Part shown: in pieces, positions 43,942-55,159 of the stretch
How the letters are laid out: the number at the start of each line of letters is the position of its first letter
Numbering within the stretch: the first letter of the stretch is position 1
Assembly: GCF_963855985.1 (NCBI RefSeq)
Contig: NC_087118.1
Span: forward strand, 4,278,001-4,342,000
Source of the DNA: Ostrinia nubilalis
Taxonomy: Eukaryota > Arthropoda > Insecta > Lepidoptera > Crambidae
Length of the DNA stretch: 64,000 nt
Direction of reading: 5' to 3'
Notes under the pieces: generated by a model
Database searches by the model: none
Told to the model about the DNA's origin: nothing
What the model saw: the letters and a program-made list of their open reading frames with translations, nothing else
Translations under genes and position numbers: made by a program

Positions 43942-44811
43942 AAGAAAAATTAAATAAACTGTTAATGTACATTTAAAATTGTATGTAGTTTAATAATAGT
44001 TTTTATGTTAATTTAATATTGTGATTATAAATATTTTCTAATTAATAAATATTAATGATTCAAATAACTTTTTTATTTCTTTAACGTCTTAGAAATTGTT
44101 GCATTTTAAGGATCTGAGGTTTATTACAATTAATTGTAGATACACATCCCTTAAAAATATTAACAAGAACCTTATAACTTAAAATGCAAAATATCTACAC
44201 AGCAAAATGAAAACCCAAGATTGAGGTAAATTATGTTTTATTTTTATTGTAATAATTACCTAGTTACAAACTTTTATTTACTTACAAATATATGGGACAA
44301 TATTATTTAATCATCTAAAAACTAATTGATCTTTTTTGTATGTGCACTTTTAAAAATAAATGATGTTTTTTATTATATTTTATCTTTATGTTAATTATTG
44401 GGTCTATATTAGTTGATCTACGGATAAATTATGAATGATCTTCATTAAAGGTAACATAATATTTATGTTTAACCTACTCTTTTAATGTTTGGTAAACAAA
44501 AATAATATTTGATCTTCTTTTTTAGTTATTGATCTTTAATTTTGTTAATTTGATGAATTTTATATCAAGTTTGCCTTTTAATATTGATCACCTAATAAAT
44601 ACATTTCGATCTATGTATAACTTAACTTTAAAATATATTTGATCTAACAAAAAATATTATTGGTTAATATTTTTAATTAAAAAATATCTTTTAATTTACG
44701 CGGTAGGTACTTTGTGGTTGAGTGACAATCGTCCGTCATTGGTTACTAAGTTGGCCAAGGGCTTAGCGGCCAATAAGCAAGCAGAATAGTACATTGCCAT
44801 GTTTGTTTAAA
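43942..44811. other. AT-rich intergenic region with a cluster of TGATCT sites
   Basis: No gene. Between about 44110 and 44650 there are nine GATC sites, mostly in the form tTGATCTa/t, far more than expected in DNA this AT-rich. It lies downstream of the last viral late-type gene. Confidence 0.5.
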
Positions 44812-44850
44812 TTACAAGCTTTGCTTAGTTTGGGACTAGAGGCGCTATGT
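44812..44850 (+). mobile_element. SINE end fragment
   Basis: acaagctttgcttagtttgg followed by gactagaggcgc is the inverse of the SINE end at 55630-55662. Confidence 0.55.
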
Positions 44851-45177
44851 AAAATAATTTCTTACTTCTGACATCCCTGAACCCGACATCATAATTTTTA
44901 CATCTTTATTTTTTTTTTCAAATCGCAAGGTTGATTTTCTCTTAGTATACCGATCTCGACCGTGATCAGTGACCATAAAGTCATCTGTCAATGGGTCGAT
45001 TAGACACGATAAAAGGACTAAACGATATTTGTTTACTTTTAGTGCGACATCGGGTCGTAAGGACCTGATAAGTTTTTTTTTCCAAATATTTACTGTGTTT
45101 GACGAAACAATTGCAAAACAATATTTATCTTTCGTACTACTGAAAAGACCGAATATATCCATCCCGCACCAACGCAT
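44845..45177 (-). CDS. Unrecognised 110-aa frame
   Basis: ATG 45177 on the minus strand, open to 44845. It reads MRWCGMDIFGLFSSTKDKYC, then KKKLIRSLRPDVALKVNKYR and a Lys-rich end. I recognise no domain. It is AT-rich like its surroundings, has no neighbour in the same direction with a clear link, and could be a chance frame. Confidence 0.2.
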   Translation of the reverse strand: MRWCGMDIFGLFSSTKDKYCFAIVSSNTVNIWKKKLIRSLRPDVALKVNKYRLVLLSCLIDPLTDDFMVTDHGRDRYTKRKSTLRFEKKNKDVKIMMSGSGMSEVRNYFT

Positions 45178-45740
45178 CCAGCACCTAAGGTCAATTCGAC
45201 CCGATAACGCAGTGTGAACGTGTTAAGTATGCTTTTTTAATAAAAAAAAATCTTTCAACATCAAGTGCCTTTAAATAGTTTCCATCCTTTGACTACAACT
45301 TAATAAAAATAAGTACCATAACATAATTATTTTGAAGATTATTTGATATAGACAAAAAATAATTTATACAAATCGAATTATTTAAAAAAGTATCACAATA
45401 TTGAATATTTGGTGCTCATTTCTTTTATTTTTGAGGACCAACAAGTAACAATCAGATATAATTTTTACATCTCAAATTTTTTTTGCGTAGTTCAAAAGAG
45501 GTTAAAATATCGATCGATTTTATTTATTTTATGTCTCAAAGAAAGAGGATCAATCATTAAATTAGATGACCATTTAGATTTTTTTATTTGCCGTTTTTGC
45601 TAATTTAAAAAGATCATTTAAATACATGCCCAAATATATTACACAATAATTATAATTATCATTTACATAGTAGCCCATATCTAAAACTAACATTTTTACT
45701 TTTAAGATAATAAGAAAAAACAAAAATAGAAATCACAAAA
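45178..45740. other. No gene recognised
   Basis: AT-rich. GATC sites recur at about 45510-45615. A short plus frame at 45409-45603 has no recognisable content. Confidence 0.4.
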
Positions 45741-46139
45741 CTAATATTCACTTCCTCCAAGTTTCCGAGATATTTTTGATACAAGTTTCTCCGTTTCATG
45801 AAGGATATTGTCCACCACACTTGTCACAATGTATTGAGCACTAGTGATTACATCTCCGTCTCTTGAATCATCCTCGATCGCTTCCGGAGAAGTAGTCAAG
45901 TCAAAAATCTTTATTTTTATGAACTGTCGTCCTTCTTTTTCATGCTTCACTTTAACGAAAGATGTTGACGCCATCTTCAACTTCTTGTCCAAATTCTGTG
46001 CACTCTTCCTGGATTTTGAAATTCCTCTTTTCTTCTTAATATTTTCTTGTACCGGCAAGTTTGGTAACGGGTGACAATCTTCAGCAAAATAAATCGGAGT
46101 CCAATCAGGACTACCAACGTTTACTAACGTGGACGACAT
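45741..46139 (-). CDS. Unrecognised 132-aa charged protein
   Basis: ATG 46139 to a stop at 45741. It has a Pro/Asp-containing start (DWTPIYFAEDCHPLPNLP), a Lys/Arg-rich middle (KKKRGISKSRKSAQNLDKK), an acidic stretch (SPEAIEDDSRDGDVI) and an amphipathic helix-like end. Less biased in composition than its flanks, so probably a real gene or recent pseudogene. It lies between the two convergent arms of the viral locus and could belong to it, but no family is recognised. Confidence 0.4.
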   Translation of the reverse strand: MSSTLVNVGSPDWTPIYFAEDCHPLPNLPVQENIKKKRGISKSRKSAQNLDKKLKMASTSFVKVKHEKEGRQFIKIKIFDLTTSPEAIEDDSRDGDVITSAQYIVTSVVDNILHETEKLVSKISRKLGGSEY

Positions 46140-46547
46140 CTTGAATTATTTGTAACAAAAACTTAAGATGACTGCTCGCTGTGAATATCGATGTGGTAAT
46201 GACTCTCACTTTGAGCAATTTAATAGGACATAGCGTAAACATTGTGCTGACATGCAACTGCAATCTGACATATCTCAGGTGCGAGACTTAAAGTACTCAC
46301 AGACGATCGAACTTGGTTCGGAACGGACCACGAACATGGTGCGCTCTGAACCAAATTCGATCGTGTGGCGCACGGTCCGCCGGACATTATTATTATTAAT
46401 ATCGGTACGGCTGGTTCGGAGCGCATGCATATCGTACGCGGTGCGTTCCGAACCGATTCGATCGTGTGGACGGCGCACCGAACCAAATGTCAGTTTAGTC
46501 GCAATTGAGCCTCCGTACGCGCAACACGTCGTAACGTGTTCACAGAC

Positions 46548-49076
46548 ATGGATTCGGAACGACGCCAAGAAGACATCGTTAGTACCGAGAAAAAAGCTGT
46601 TATAGAGCTGTTGGAGTTGTATAAAGACTTTCCATGTTTGTGGAATACCGCACATAGCCTTTATTGTAATAAAGATGCACGCAATCAAGCATTTCAAATA
46701 CTTTTAGAAAAATGGAAGTCATATTACCCCCTTGCGACTATTACCGCAATTAAGAAAAAAATAGAACATCTCAGAGCTGCCTATAGACGAGAACGGAATA
46801 AGGTAAGAAATAAAATAAAACAGATGACATTTTTACTATTTATTGTGTAGGTACTTATAACGAAGTAGATATTATTTGTTCGGCATGTTATTTGTTTTTA
46901 GGTGGAATCTAGCAAAACTAGTGGCGCTGGAGTGGAAGACTTGCATGTCCCGACATTGTGGTATTACCAACATTTGGGTTTTCTGCACGAAAAGTCAAAC
47001 CCGACAGCCGAAATGGTTGACAACTTTGAAACAAATACTAAGAATCAATCTATTGAGGTAAGCATTAAATATTCAGAACATTAATCATTCTATCTTGAAA
47101 ATTAACACGCCCTTGATTGTTAAAATATTCTGTAAATATTTGCCTAACAGAATTACCATCTGCAGTGCGTTGCCTTTCTGTTCTATTAACACTCACAGTG
47201 TTGTCATTTTGTCGCCAATCTCCCGGCCGGTAGGTGTATTTTTCAGTGTCCTCCAAATCGACACAGTTCCTTGTCATGTAGTTGCAAGACTTTTTCCTCA
47301 AATAATTGTGTAATGCGCATGAAGCCATTACCACTTTTGGTACATTTTTGACATTAATTTGTATAGGTTTTTTAAATACTCTAAAACGTTCGGCTAAAAT
47401 ACCGAATGCATTTTCGACAATTCTTCTAGCCCTGCATAATCTATAGTTATAAATTCTTTTGTCATGTGTCAAATTTCTCTGTGGGTAGGGTTTTAAAAGG
47501 TTTTCATTAATAGCGAATGCGTTATCTGCAACAAAACAATATGGCGCAATAAGATCCGATGTAGGCAAGGCAGAAGGTGTTGGTAAATGTAATTGATTAT
47601 TCACTAATTTTTCATAAAAAACTGTATGTTTAAATACTCCGCCATCAGAAACACTGCCATTTGCGCCTGCATTCACGTAAATAAATTCGTAATTGGCATT
47701 TACGATACCAAGTAAAACTACACTGAATGTTCCTTTGTAGTTGTAATATAATGAACCAGACTGTGGTGGCTTTTCGATGATGATGTGCTTGCCATCAATG
47801 GCACCCAAGCAATGACTGAACTGCCACTTCCTTTCAAAATCTGTTGCTATTTGTAGCCAAGCATCTTCTGTTTCAGGAACCTGCAACAAAAAAGGAAAAA
47901 TCTTCAATTAAACGACAAAGTGCTATCTTTAAGAAACAAGAAGAGCTATTAGAGTCTGCCAAACAGTTAGTGAATGCCAATAGCTCATCGGAATTGACCT
48001 CAGCAGATGCTTTTGGACACTCTGTGGCCTCCCAGCTTAAGGAGCTACCAAAAATGCAAAGACTCATTTGTGAGAAATTAATTGGAGAACTGTTTTTTTA
48101 TGCAAAATTAGGAGAACTTAGCTTAGAAACTTCAATATCCATAAATTCACGTTACTACTTAACCCAAACACATAACAGGCCGGTACTACAATATCAGTTG
48201 CACACACCACAACAGTCTGTATCATCAATGCAACCGTCGCTATACCAACAATCACCATCGCCATCACCACAGCATTCACATCCATCTCTATCGCCATCAC
48301 CACAGCAGACACATTCATCTCAATACCAACCATCACCACAGCATTCACATCCATCTCAGTACCAACCATCACCACAGAATTCACATCTATCTGAATACCA
48401 ACCATCACCATCGCCATCACCACAGCATTCACATCCATCACCATCGCCATCACCACAGCAGTCACATCCATCTCAATACCAACCATCACCACAGCATTCA
48501 CATCCATCTCAGTACCAACCATCACCACAGAATTCACATCTATCTGAATACCAACCATCACCATCGCCATCACCACAGCATTCACATCCATCACCATCGC
48601 CATCACCACAGCAGTCACATCCATCTCAATACCAACCATCACCACAGCATTCACATCTATCTCAATACCAACCATCACCATCGCCATCATCACTGCATTC
48701 ACATCCATCTCAATACCATCCATCACCATCGCCATCACCACAGCATTCACATCCATCTCAATACCAACCATCACCACAGCATTCACATCTATCTCAATAC
48801 CAACCATCACCATCGCCATCATCACTGCATTCACATCCATCTCAATACCAACCATCACCATCGCCATCACCACAGCATTCACATCCATCTCAATACCAAT
48901 CATCACTCACATCCGCTCACACACGTCCTCCTCTGCCCCAAACACTTATAGATGAACTACTACAGCATTCCATTGTACAACCACCTTCAAATAACATTCC
49001 TTCTGAGATAAGCCAGCAGAACGTTTTTAGAGGAAAAGGGACTGACATACATGAATATTTGATATTTAAAAAATAG
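46548..49076 (+). CDS. Harbinger accessory MADF/Myb-like protein, three exons
   Basis: Exon 1 46548-46802 (ATG, donor AAG|GTAAGA), exon 2 46902-47057 (acceptor tttttag, donor GAG|GTAAGC) and exon 3 47877-49076 (acceptor tgtttcag, stop TAG) join in phase 0 to about 536 codons. Residues 20-85 form the MADF domain (VIELLELYKDFPCLWNTAHS, then RNQAFQILLEKWKSYYPLAT, HLRAAYRRERNK). Exon 2 has the usual LWYYQHLGFL box. Exon 3 starts with a helical KKQEELLESAKQ region and then a long Pro/Ser/Gln/His repeat. In Harbinger elements this protein imports the transposase and binds DNA. AATAAA lies at 49122. Its intron 2 contains the whole C-terminal transposase exon on the other strand. Confidence 0.82.
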
Positions 49077-49621
49077 AATTTGTACTTACTGCGGCTTCAC
49101 TGTTACATTCAATAATTAACGAATAAATAAAAAAAATATGATTGAAATTATGTTAGTGTTATTTGATACCTATAAATTATACATACCTTCACATAGTTTT
49201 TGAGCACTGTATAGATTGCTTCACAGGTCTCTGGTATTATCTCTGATAGTAATTGTGATGATATACTAGTGCTGAATTTAAGTTCTCTGAATTCTATACC
49301 AGACGCTAGAAATTTTAAAGTAGCCACCAATCTCTCTTCAGCACTCACAGCTTGTCGCATAACTGTATCGGATTTAGTTACATGTGGTTTCACAAGATCC
49401 AACAATTCAATAAATGCTTCGGAACTCATTCGAAGATATATACGAAAATCTTTATCATCGAGATCTTTAATGAGATTCATATGACTGTACTGTTGTCTGT
49501 TTCTGAGATAAAATTTTGCCCATTCTTTTCTTCTTTTTCGTTGGTTATGTAATGGCGATGTAGCAACGATAGTTGCCGCAACTAATGCAATTTTGGCCTG
49601 TTTTGATAGAATAGGCGGCAT
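47065..49621 (-). CDS. PIF/Harbinger transposase, two exons
   Basis: Minus strand. Exon 1 49621-49187 (ATG, 145 codons, donor GTGAAG|GTATGT) and exon 2 47880-47065 (acceptor tttgttgcag, 271 codons) join in phase 0 to 416 aa, the usual length. Exon 1 has FRIYLRMSSEAFIELLDLVK and a helix-turn-helix-like RQAVSAEERLVATLKFLASG. Exon 2 carries the DDE_Tnp_4 fold: LGAIDGKHI (first Asp), CFVADNAFAIN (second Asp), RARRIVENAFGILAERF (Glu), then an ALHNYL box. All three catalytic residues are present and no stop or frameshift is seen, so it may be active. The intron contains exon 3 of the accessory gene on the opposite strand. Confidence 0.88.
48235..48905. repeat. Coding tandem repeat (SPSPQHSHPSQYQP type)
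   Basis: The DNA units ccatcaccatcgccatcacc, acagcattcacatccatct and caataccaaccatcacc recur in different orders within exon 3 of the accessory gene, giving a Ser/Pro/Gln/His-rich region of about 220 residues. Two blocks of about 180 bp are near-identical, indicating recent expansion. The long minus-strand frame across it is only a shadow. Confidence 0.9.
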
Positions 49622-49757
49622 GTCGAGGAGACGTGTTCACGCAATGCTAGCACAATTAAGACTGGACGATTCGGAGTCTGGTGCGCTAGTCTGTTGTGTA
49701 GACCGCACCGTACGGTTCGTGGTCCGTTCCGAACCAAGTTCGATCGTCTGTGAATAC

Positions 49758-50039
49758 TTTTAGTGTGAACAAAAACCTGTTGAAACTTGTATCAAGCAAG
49801 CGTGCATGTTTCCATGTATGCAATCTGATCGATGTTCAGAAACGATAAAAAATGTGATCTATTTAGAACAAATTGAAACAAGTCAGAACTTGCATTTAAC
49901 AAGAAACTAAATAAGAAAAAGGTATGCAATTGTAATGATTTTAGAATATATCTTTATTAAGACGGGAATACCAGGCCGAATGTAATGATTTTAATATCTT
50001 TATGAGACGTGAATGCCAGGAGGCATCACGGTGACGGAT
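49758..50039. other. No gene recognised
   Basis: Flank of the Harbinger element. Two copies of ggccgaatgtaatgatttta lie near 49974-50060. Confidence 0.4.
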
Positions 50040-50485
50040 GGCCGAATGTAATGATTTTAGAATTAATATTGTATTTTATACGATTATTAGTTGCTTATAA
50101 ATAGTTATTGTAATAATTTTGGCAGAATTTAAAAACCCATTATTAAAATTAAATACTTTACTTGACTACTTCCTGGACATTGTTGCAGATATTAGAATGG
50201 TTTTAGAATTTATTCTGTATTATATTCAATTACACATTTCATGTTTATTATTTAATGAAATTATTTTAGAATTTTTATTGTATACAATTTAGTAATTTAG
50301 AAATAAATTGTTATTTAAGTATTGATTTTGACTACTTCCGGGGCATGCTGTCGATAAGTCGTTTCGAGCCGGTTGACTCTGACGAATGGAAGGGGAAGTT
50401 GCCTTATCGCGGGCATGCCGCCGGACAGGCAGTTCGATTGGAGCATTTAAAGCAAGAAGTACTAACTTTAAGATGTTATAATGTT
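50040..50485 (+). repeat. Dispersed repeat B, copy 2
   Basis: Inverted counterpart of 6433-6895. Shared boxes are attgtattttatacgattat, the ggcatgctgtcgataagtcg and cgggcatgccgc pair, and tttaaagcaagaagtact. Probably a non-autonomous element; ends not defined. Confidence 0.6.
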
Positions 50486-50780
50486 GGAAATGTATAAATT
50501 AGTATCCTGAATAAATAAGTAATTGATCAACAATTAACTTTTTTTTTATACAATGAAACATGAGAATACTGAAATGTAATTTATTAATAATTGTCACCCA
50601 TATACCTATTACATTATTTACAAAATAGGACAAAAATGTTTATCTACAATACATAACTAAAACTTACTTCTATTTATAATACTAATATTCTAACGCGATA
50701 TTTATCTAACAATCCTTATCTATCCATAACTATGATAAAACTAACAAAGAAAGTAGGTACTAATAAATAAGCATACAGCA

Positions 50781-50988
50781 TCAAAAAGTTTTAGAATAAT
50801 GTCCCCACGACTTAGTGGCGATATTATTATCTTCTTCTATATATTATTATACTTATAATAAATCTGTAGAGAGGTCAATTCTGTACATGAAATATATTTT
50901 CAAAATAACTATCAGGGGGTGATTAGTGATCGATACTGATGCCAAAAATGCAATCAGTAAAATTTTTGTCTGTCTGTCTGTCTGTCTA

Positions 50989-51021
<33 letters not shown>

Positions 51022-54000
51022 ATGTTCCTTATAGAAACAAAAACTACTCGACGGATTTTAACGAAACTTGGTACAATTATTCTTCATACTCCTGGGCAGG
51101 TTATAGGATACTTAGGAATTCCCACGGGAACGGGAATTAGCGGGAAAATCCTTTTGTATGAAAAATCTAAACCGCTTAAGTTAGACGCTTGAAATTTGGC
51201 ATGCAGGTACCTTAGTAAACCTAAAGCTTAGTTACAACAGGATATTACAAAATTCCCACGGGAACGGGAGTTAGCGGGAAAAAACATTTGTATGAAAAAT
51301 CTAAACCGCTTAAGTTAGACGCTTGAAATTTGGCGTGCAGGTACCTTAGTAAACTTAAAGCTTAGTTACAACAGGATATTGCAAAATTCCCACGGAAACG
51401 GGAGTTAGCGGGAAAAAACATTTGTATGAAAAAATCTAAACCGCGTAAGATAGATGAAGGGGGTAAAACGGGATCCACGCGTACGAAGTCGCGGGCGGCC
51501 GCTAGTCCATAATAAAGCGTTTGTCATCTTTCTTTGAAAGTGCTATTTTATTTTGTTCTCTTGTATAAATTTAGTGCTTGATTGTTTTAAAAAGCACATT
51601 TTTGCCTCTAAGGTCTGTTCCTGTTGAAAGAACTTTTACATAATCTGAAAAGTTTAATTTCTTGGTCACAGGTTTTTTTACCCCTTTTGCCTTTTTGATT
51701 TCATAATTGTCAGTTTTTATGCTGTACAATTTTGATCGTAACCCTACAAACTCTAACAATAATTGTCCACCTAATTCATCTTTAAATAATCCAGGCACCT
51801 TTTTGTTCTTTGGGATGATATTGTAACAGTTATTATCAACATAATTGCTTGTATCAAAATAGATCGCGAAATTTTCTTTCAAATCTCGATAAAAATCATC
51901 TGTGTGTATATCATATAGTAAACTATCAGTGTCCGTGTAACACAAAGATATTTTTTCTTTGTAAAAGTTTTTCATTACAGAATAATGAAAGTCATACATG
52001 TGACTTTTTGATAACTCTAACACTGAAAACCCTATGTAAATGGGCTTATTTAAAATAACCTTCTCACGTTGTAATTGTATCGCAACTAAGTTTTCATCAA
52101 ACACTGTTGCACTATGAAAATTAGGACGGGCAATCAATTGTTCGGCGGAATGACATTTGTTAGTTACATTGCGCTCATCATGCCATGTACTGACAAGCTT
52201 TACATCAACTCTGCGTTCTGTATCTTCTAATGTCTTTCCAAAAATACTGTTATTTAACAGTTTAAAAAAATCTTGCTCAAAAGCAGATGTTGATTTCTGT
52301 CTAAGCTCCGTATTTAAATCAATGTGTATTTTTAAATACGGGCTCTGCTTGAATGTTATAGCTTTATGAATTTTCTTAAGTACCAATCCGTGTTTGATGC
52401 ATATTTTTAAATGAACATAATGAATGACATAATTATGTTTATTGAACAAGTTAGGTATAAGTTTCTTATGCTTTGAGCCTAGTGGAACATAATTTTGTGC
52501 ACAAAATGGAAGGTTGTTATGCAAGTCATGCAAGCTTTCAGGATAATCGATATCTACTTCCAAAATATACCCGTAATCGCTATTGTCGGGAACATTAACT
52601 ATGTCAAGCTGATTACACTCTTCTTTACTCAAAAACTTAAAATCTGCGTATGGCAAGTAACTACACGTGGCATGTCCATATAGGTTATTGCAATCTAAAT
52701 ACATCAAATAATTTTGAGGTTGACTTGAATCAAAATCAGACTGATATTTGTTATTCGATTTTGCGTATCTTTGAGAACACAAACAAATACCCCCTCGAAT
52801 ACCACTTTGTATCATACGAATTATATCTAAGTCAGATAGAAGTTCTAACTTGACATTTGTTTTCAAAAGCATAGCATCAAAGCTGAGACTTGGTGCAGTA
52901 ACATAGAAAGCAGGATCTAAATCATAGTTACTTTTACAAGTAAGCCGAAACTTTTCAAATATATCAGCTAGTAATAAAACATCACTTTTCACGTATAAAT
53001 CTGTATACATTCCTAAGTTTTTAATTTTAAACGCTTTCCAGACTTTAAGGGCATGTTCGTAATCAGATGTACTTATGGATTCGCCCGTAAGACTGCTATA
53101 AAAATTGTCTATTGACGGCAAGCTCGTTTCATCATAAACAGTCCAGTTAGACATATATTCATAAGGATAAATACCTTTTCTACGCAATAATGCAAATTGA
53201 TGTTCATTTAGACAAATTTTATGTAAATGTGTGAAGTCAGCATGGTTAAGATTATTAGCCAACTGTTCTAAACTGGTGCCCATAAATTTAAATGTATCAA
53301 AAAATCTTGCTGCAACAAAAGTATCGTCTGAAAGAGGAATAAACTTAGTAAAGGAGATGTAATTTTCCTTACTTTTTGGAATTACTTTGATGGACCCGGG
53401 AATACGGCTTAGCTCCCGAATGAACAAATGGCAGTCATAGCCTGACAAATTGTGAAAAAAAATTGGAACGAATTTTGGGATTTGAAACTTAAGATTACAA
53501 AACGAGTGAGCGGCGCCTCTATAGGTACCTGTGAAGTGACAGTGATCTCTCACTTTATCACCAATTAACAAATTTGAACATAAGTAACAATACTCCGCGC
53601 TGTCAAATTTCTATAAATCGTCACCGTCAAAAATAATAGGCACAGGATCCTCGGAAGCCGATTTAATGATGCTGAAAACTTTTCTTATGTCCCTCTGTAA
53701 ATAATCAACAAACTTTGATGCACAATCAGGGCCACGATAACTTACTAAACGATTAAGGCTACTATCATAATTACAGACAATGTAATATGCAAACGCAGCT
53801 GGAATATGTCGTAATATGTCGTGTATTCGTTGTGTGATGCCCTTGAGTTTCGTTGCATGGTTGGAGCAACGTTTCGAAATCAGCGTATATTACAAAAGGT
53901 ATGAATTGTTTACATTGAAAATTTTTAAACTGAACTACAGACCCTTTATCTGGAAGAACAGTCGTGACCCCTCCACACTCATGCTTCTCATATTGTAAAT

Positions 54001-55005
54001 TTGATTTAAAAATAGCAAGCAATCATCGCAAAAGTAAATCTTCCCATGATGTTTAGTAACTTGCTTTCTTATCAATTTAGGAAGATCCTTTATGTGACAA
54101 TAATGCGATTTACAACCATCTTGCAACAAAAGCATGTTAACGTGGTACTTTTTTCTTAGTTTGGTTTTGTATAATGGGCCCGTAATATTGTTTTTACTAT
54201 CCAAGCCATAGACATTAACACTGATATTTTCGTTATTCTTTTCAAATATCTTTATGTCTTTAAATGAAACAGGGAAGGACATATTACTTAAATTTAATAT
54301 AGTACTGAAGTGAGGATACGAAGACACTCGAAAACCATTCTTTTTTGCTGGGTACAACGCAGCCATTACAGTCCATGCGAAACAATATTCATCATTATTT
54401 TGATGTTTACACATGCCCGTTTCGAACTAATCGTTTTTGGCAATTTAATATAGCATGACCCTTTTAAAGGCGAATACCTATTAATGTTCGTTTCAAGATA
54501 CTGAATTTCTAAAAGAGACCACCCACTTCCCTTTTCCTGGAATTCATCTATCTTTTTACAAAGAATTTCAGAAACAATCTCCAAGAAATCATTAAAAATA
54601 TAGTTTTGATGTATGGCAATATTTTCTGTTGCAAATGACTTTATTTCCATGGAATCATCTTTAGGTAGAATTACTTTAACAAATAGTTCAAAGTTTATTT
54701 TCACGTTAACATGATTAGCTAACGCAGAGTCAATAAGTCTTTTTTTTCAACTTTGAAGCAATGCTAAGCAACAACTGCCTTGGGCAAGTAGCAGCTACAG
54801 CGCTATCATCATCCGCTTGACGCTCGCGCTCTGCGCGTATACGATAAGAAGCTATGCGGTTCCGAAATGCTGAACTGATTTTTTCAATGCCTGTATCAAA
54901 CTGTACTGCACAGTTATTTTTATGTTTAGTGCTACGTAAGTGACCTGGGAAGGCTTTACTTTTAACAGACTCTTCACAAATTGAACAGTAAATAGTTTTA
55001 CCCAT
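50781..55005 (-). pseudogene. Protein-primed family B DNA polymerase (viral), multiply broken
   Basis: Minus strand, ATG 55005 to TGA 50781-50783. The N-terminus has a C2H2-like finger (YCSICEESVKSKAFPGHLR). Exonuclease motifs follow: YADFETLL (Exo I), FHNLSGYDCHLF (Exo II) and YVKSDVLLLADIFEKF (Exo III). A zinc/HNH-like DHCHFTGTYRGAAHSFCN block lies between Exo I and Exo II. Polymerase motifs are LMYLDCNNLYG (A), LLNNSIFGKTLED (B) and CYTDTDSLLYD (C), then a KKAKGVKK stretch. This is the DNA_pol_B_2 type of Polintons/adintoviruses. Lesions: frameshifts near 54747, 54400, 53995 and 53830, TAG at 53611-53613, TAA at about 51571, and a Helitron (50830-51505) just before the C-terminus. It runs convergent to the capsid genes. 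Confidence 0.85.
50830..51505 (+). mobile_element. Chimeric Helitron with (CTGT)n 5' part and H1 3' part, inside viral PolB
   Basis: Lies between A 50829 and T 51506. The 5' part is acttataataaatctgtaga, then a CTGT repeat. The rest has three internal repeats of the H1 type and the end GCGGCCGCTAG. Same family as 56907-57428. Confidence 0.8.
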
Positions 55006-55159
55006 GTTGAAAGAGTGACAAATTGGATCAAGACAAGTAATTAAGACACAAAAATATTATAAGTTGAATAAAAGTATAATTAAAAACTTACAAATTAATT
55101 ATCTTAAAACTAAAATAGACACCTACTTCTAAAGAAATTAAAAAAATCACTTAAACTCA
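55006..55159. other. Flank between viral polymerase and spliced gene
   Basis: AT-rich, no gene. It would contain the polymerase promoter if the locus was ever transcribed; no clear TATA/initiator pair can be singled out. Confidence 0.3.

Larger units (their letters stand above)
46297..49754. mobile_element. PIF/Harbinger transposon, apparently complete
   Basis: Both ends share CACAGACGATCGAACTTGG followed by ttcggaacggaccacgaac in inverted orientation (left from 46297-46299, right to 49754), with TAC at 46294-46296 and 49755-49757, the 3-bp duplication expected of the superfamily. The 3.46-kb interior has exactly the two genes usual for Harbinger elements, a DDE transposase and a Myb/MADF-like protein, both with open, spliceable frames. 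Subterminal gttcggaacgcaccg-like repeats are present on both sides. Confidence 0.88.

Noticed and set aside
48118..48906. 262-codon minus-strand frame rich in Met, Val and Ala
   Set aside because: It is the antisense shadow of the Ser/Pro/Gln/His coding repeat in the Harbinger accessory gene.
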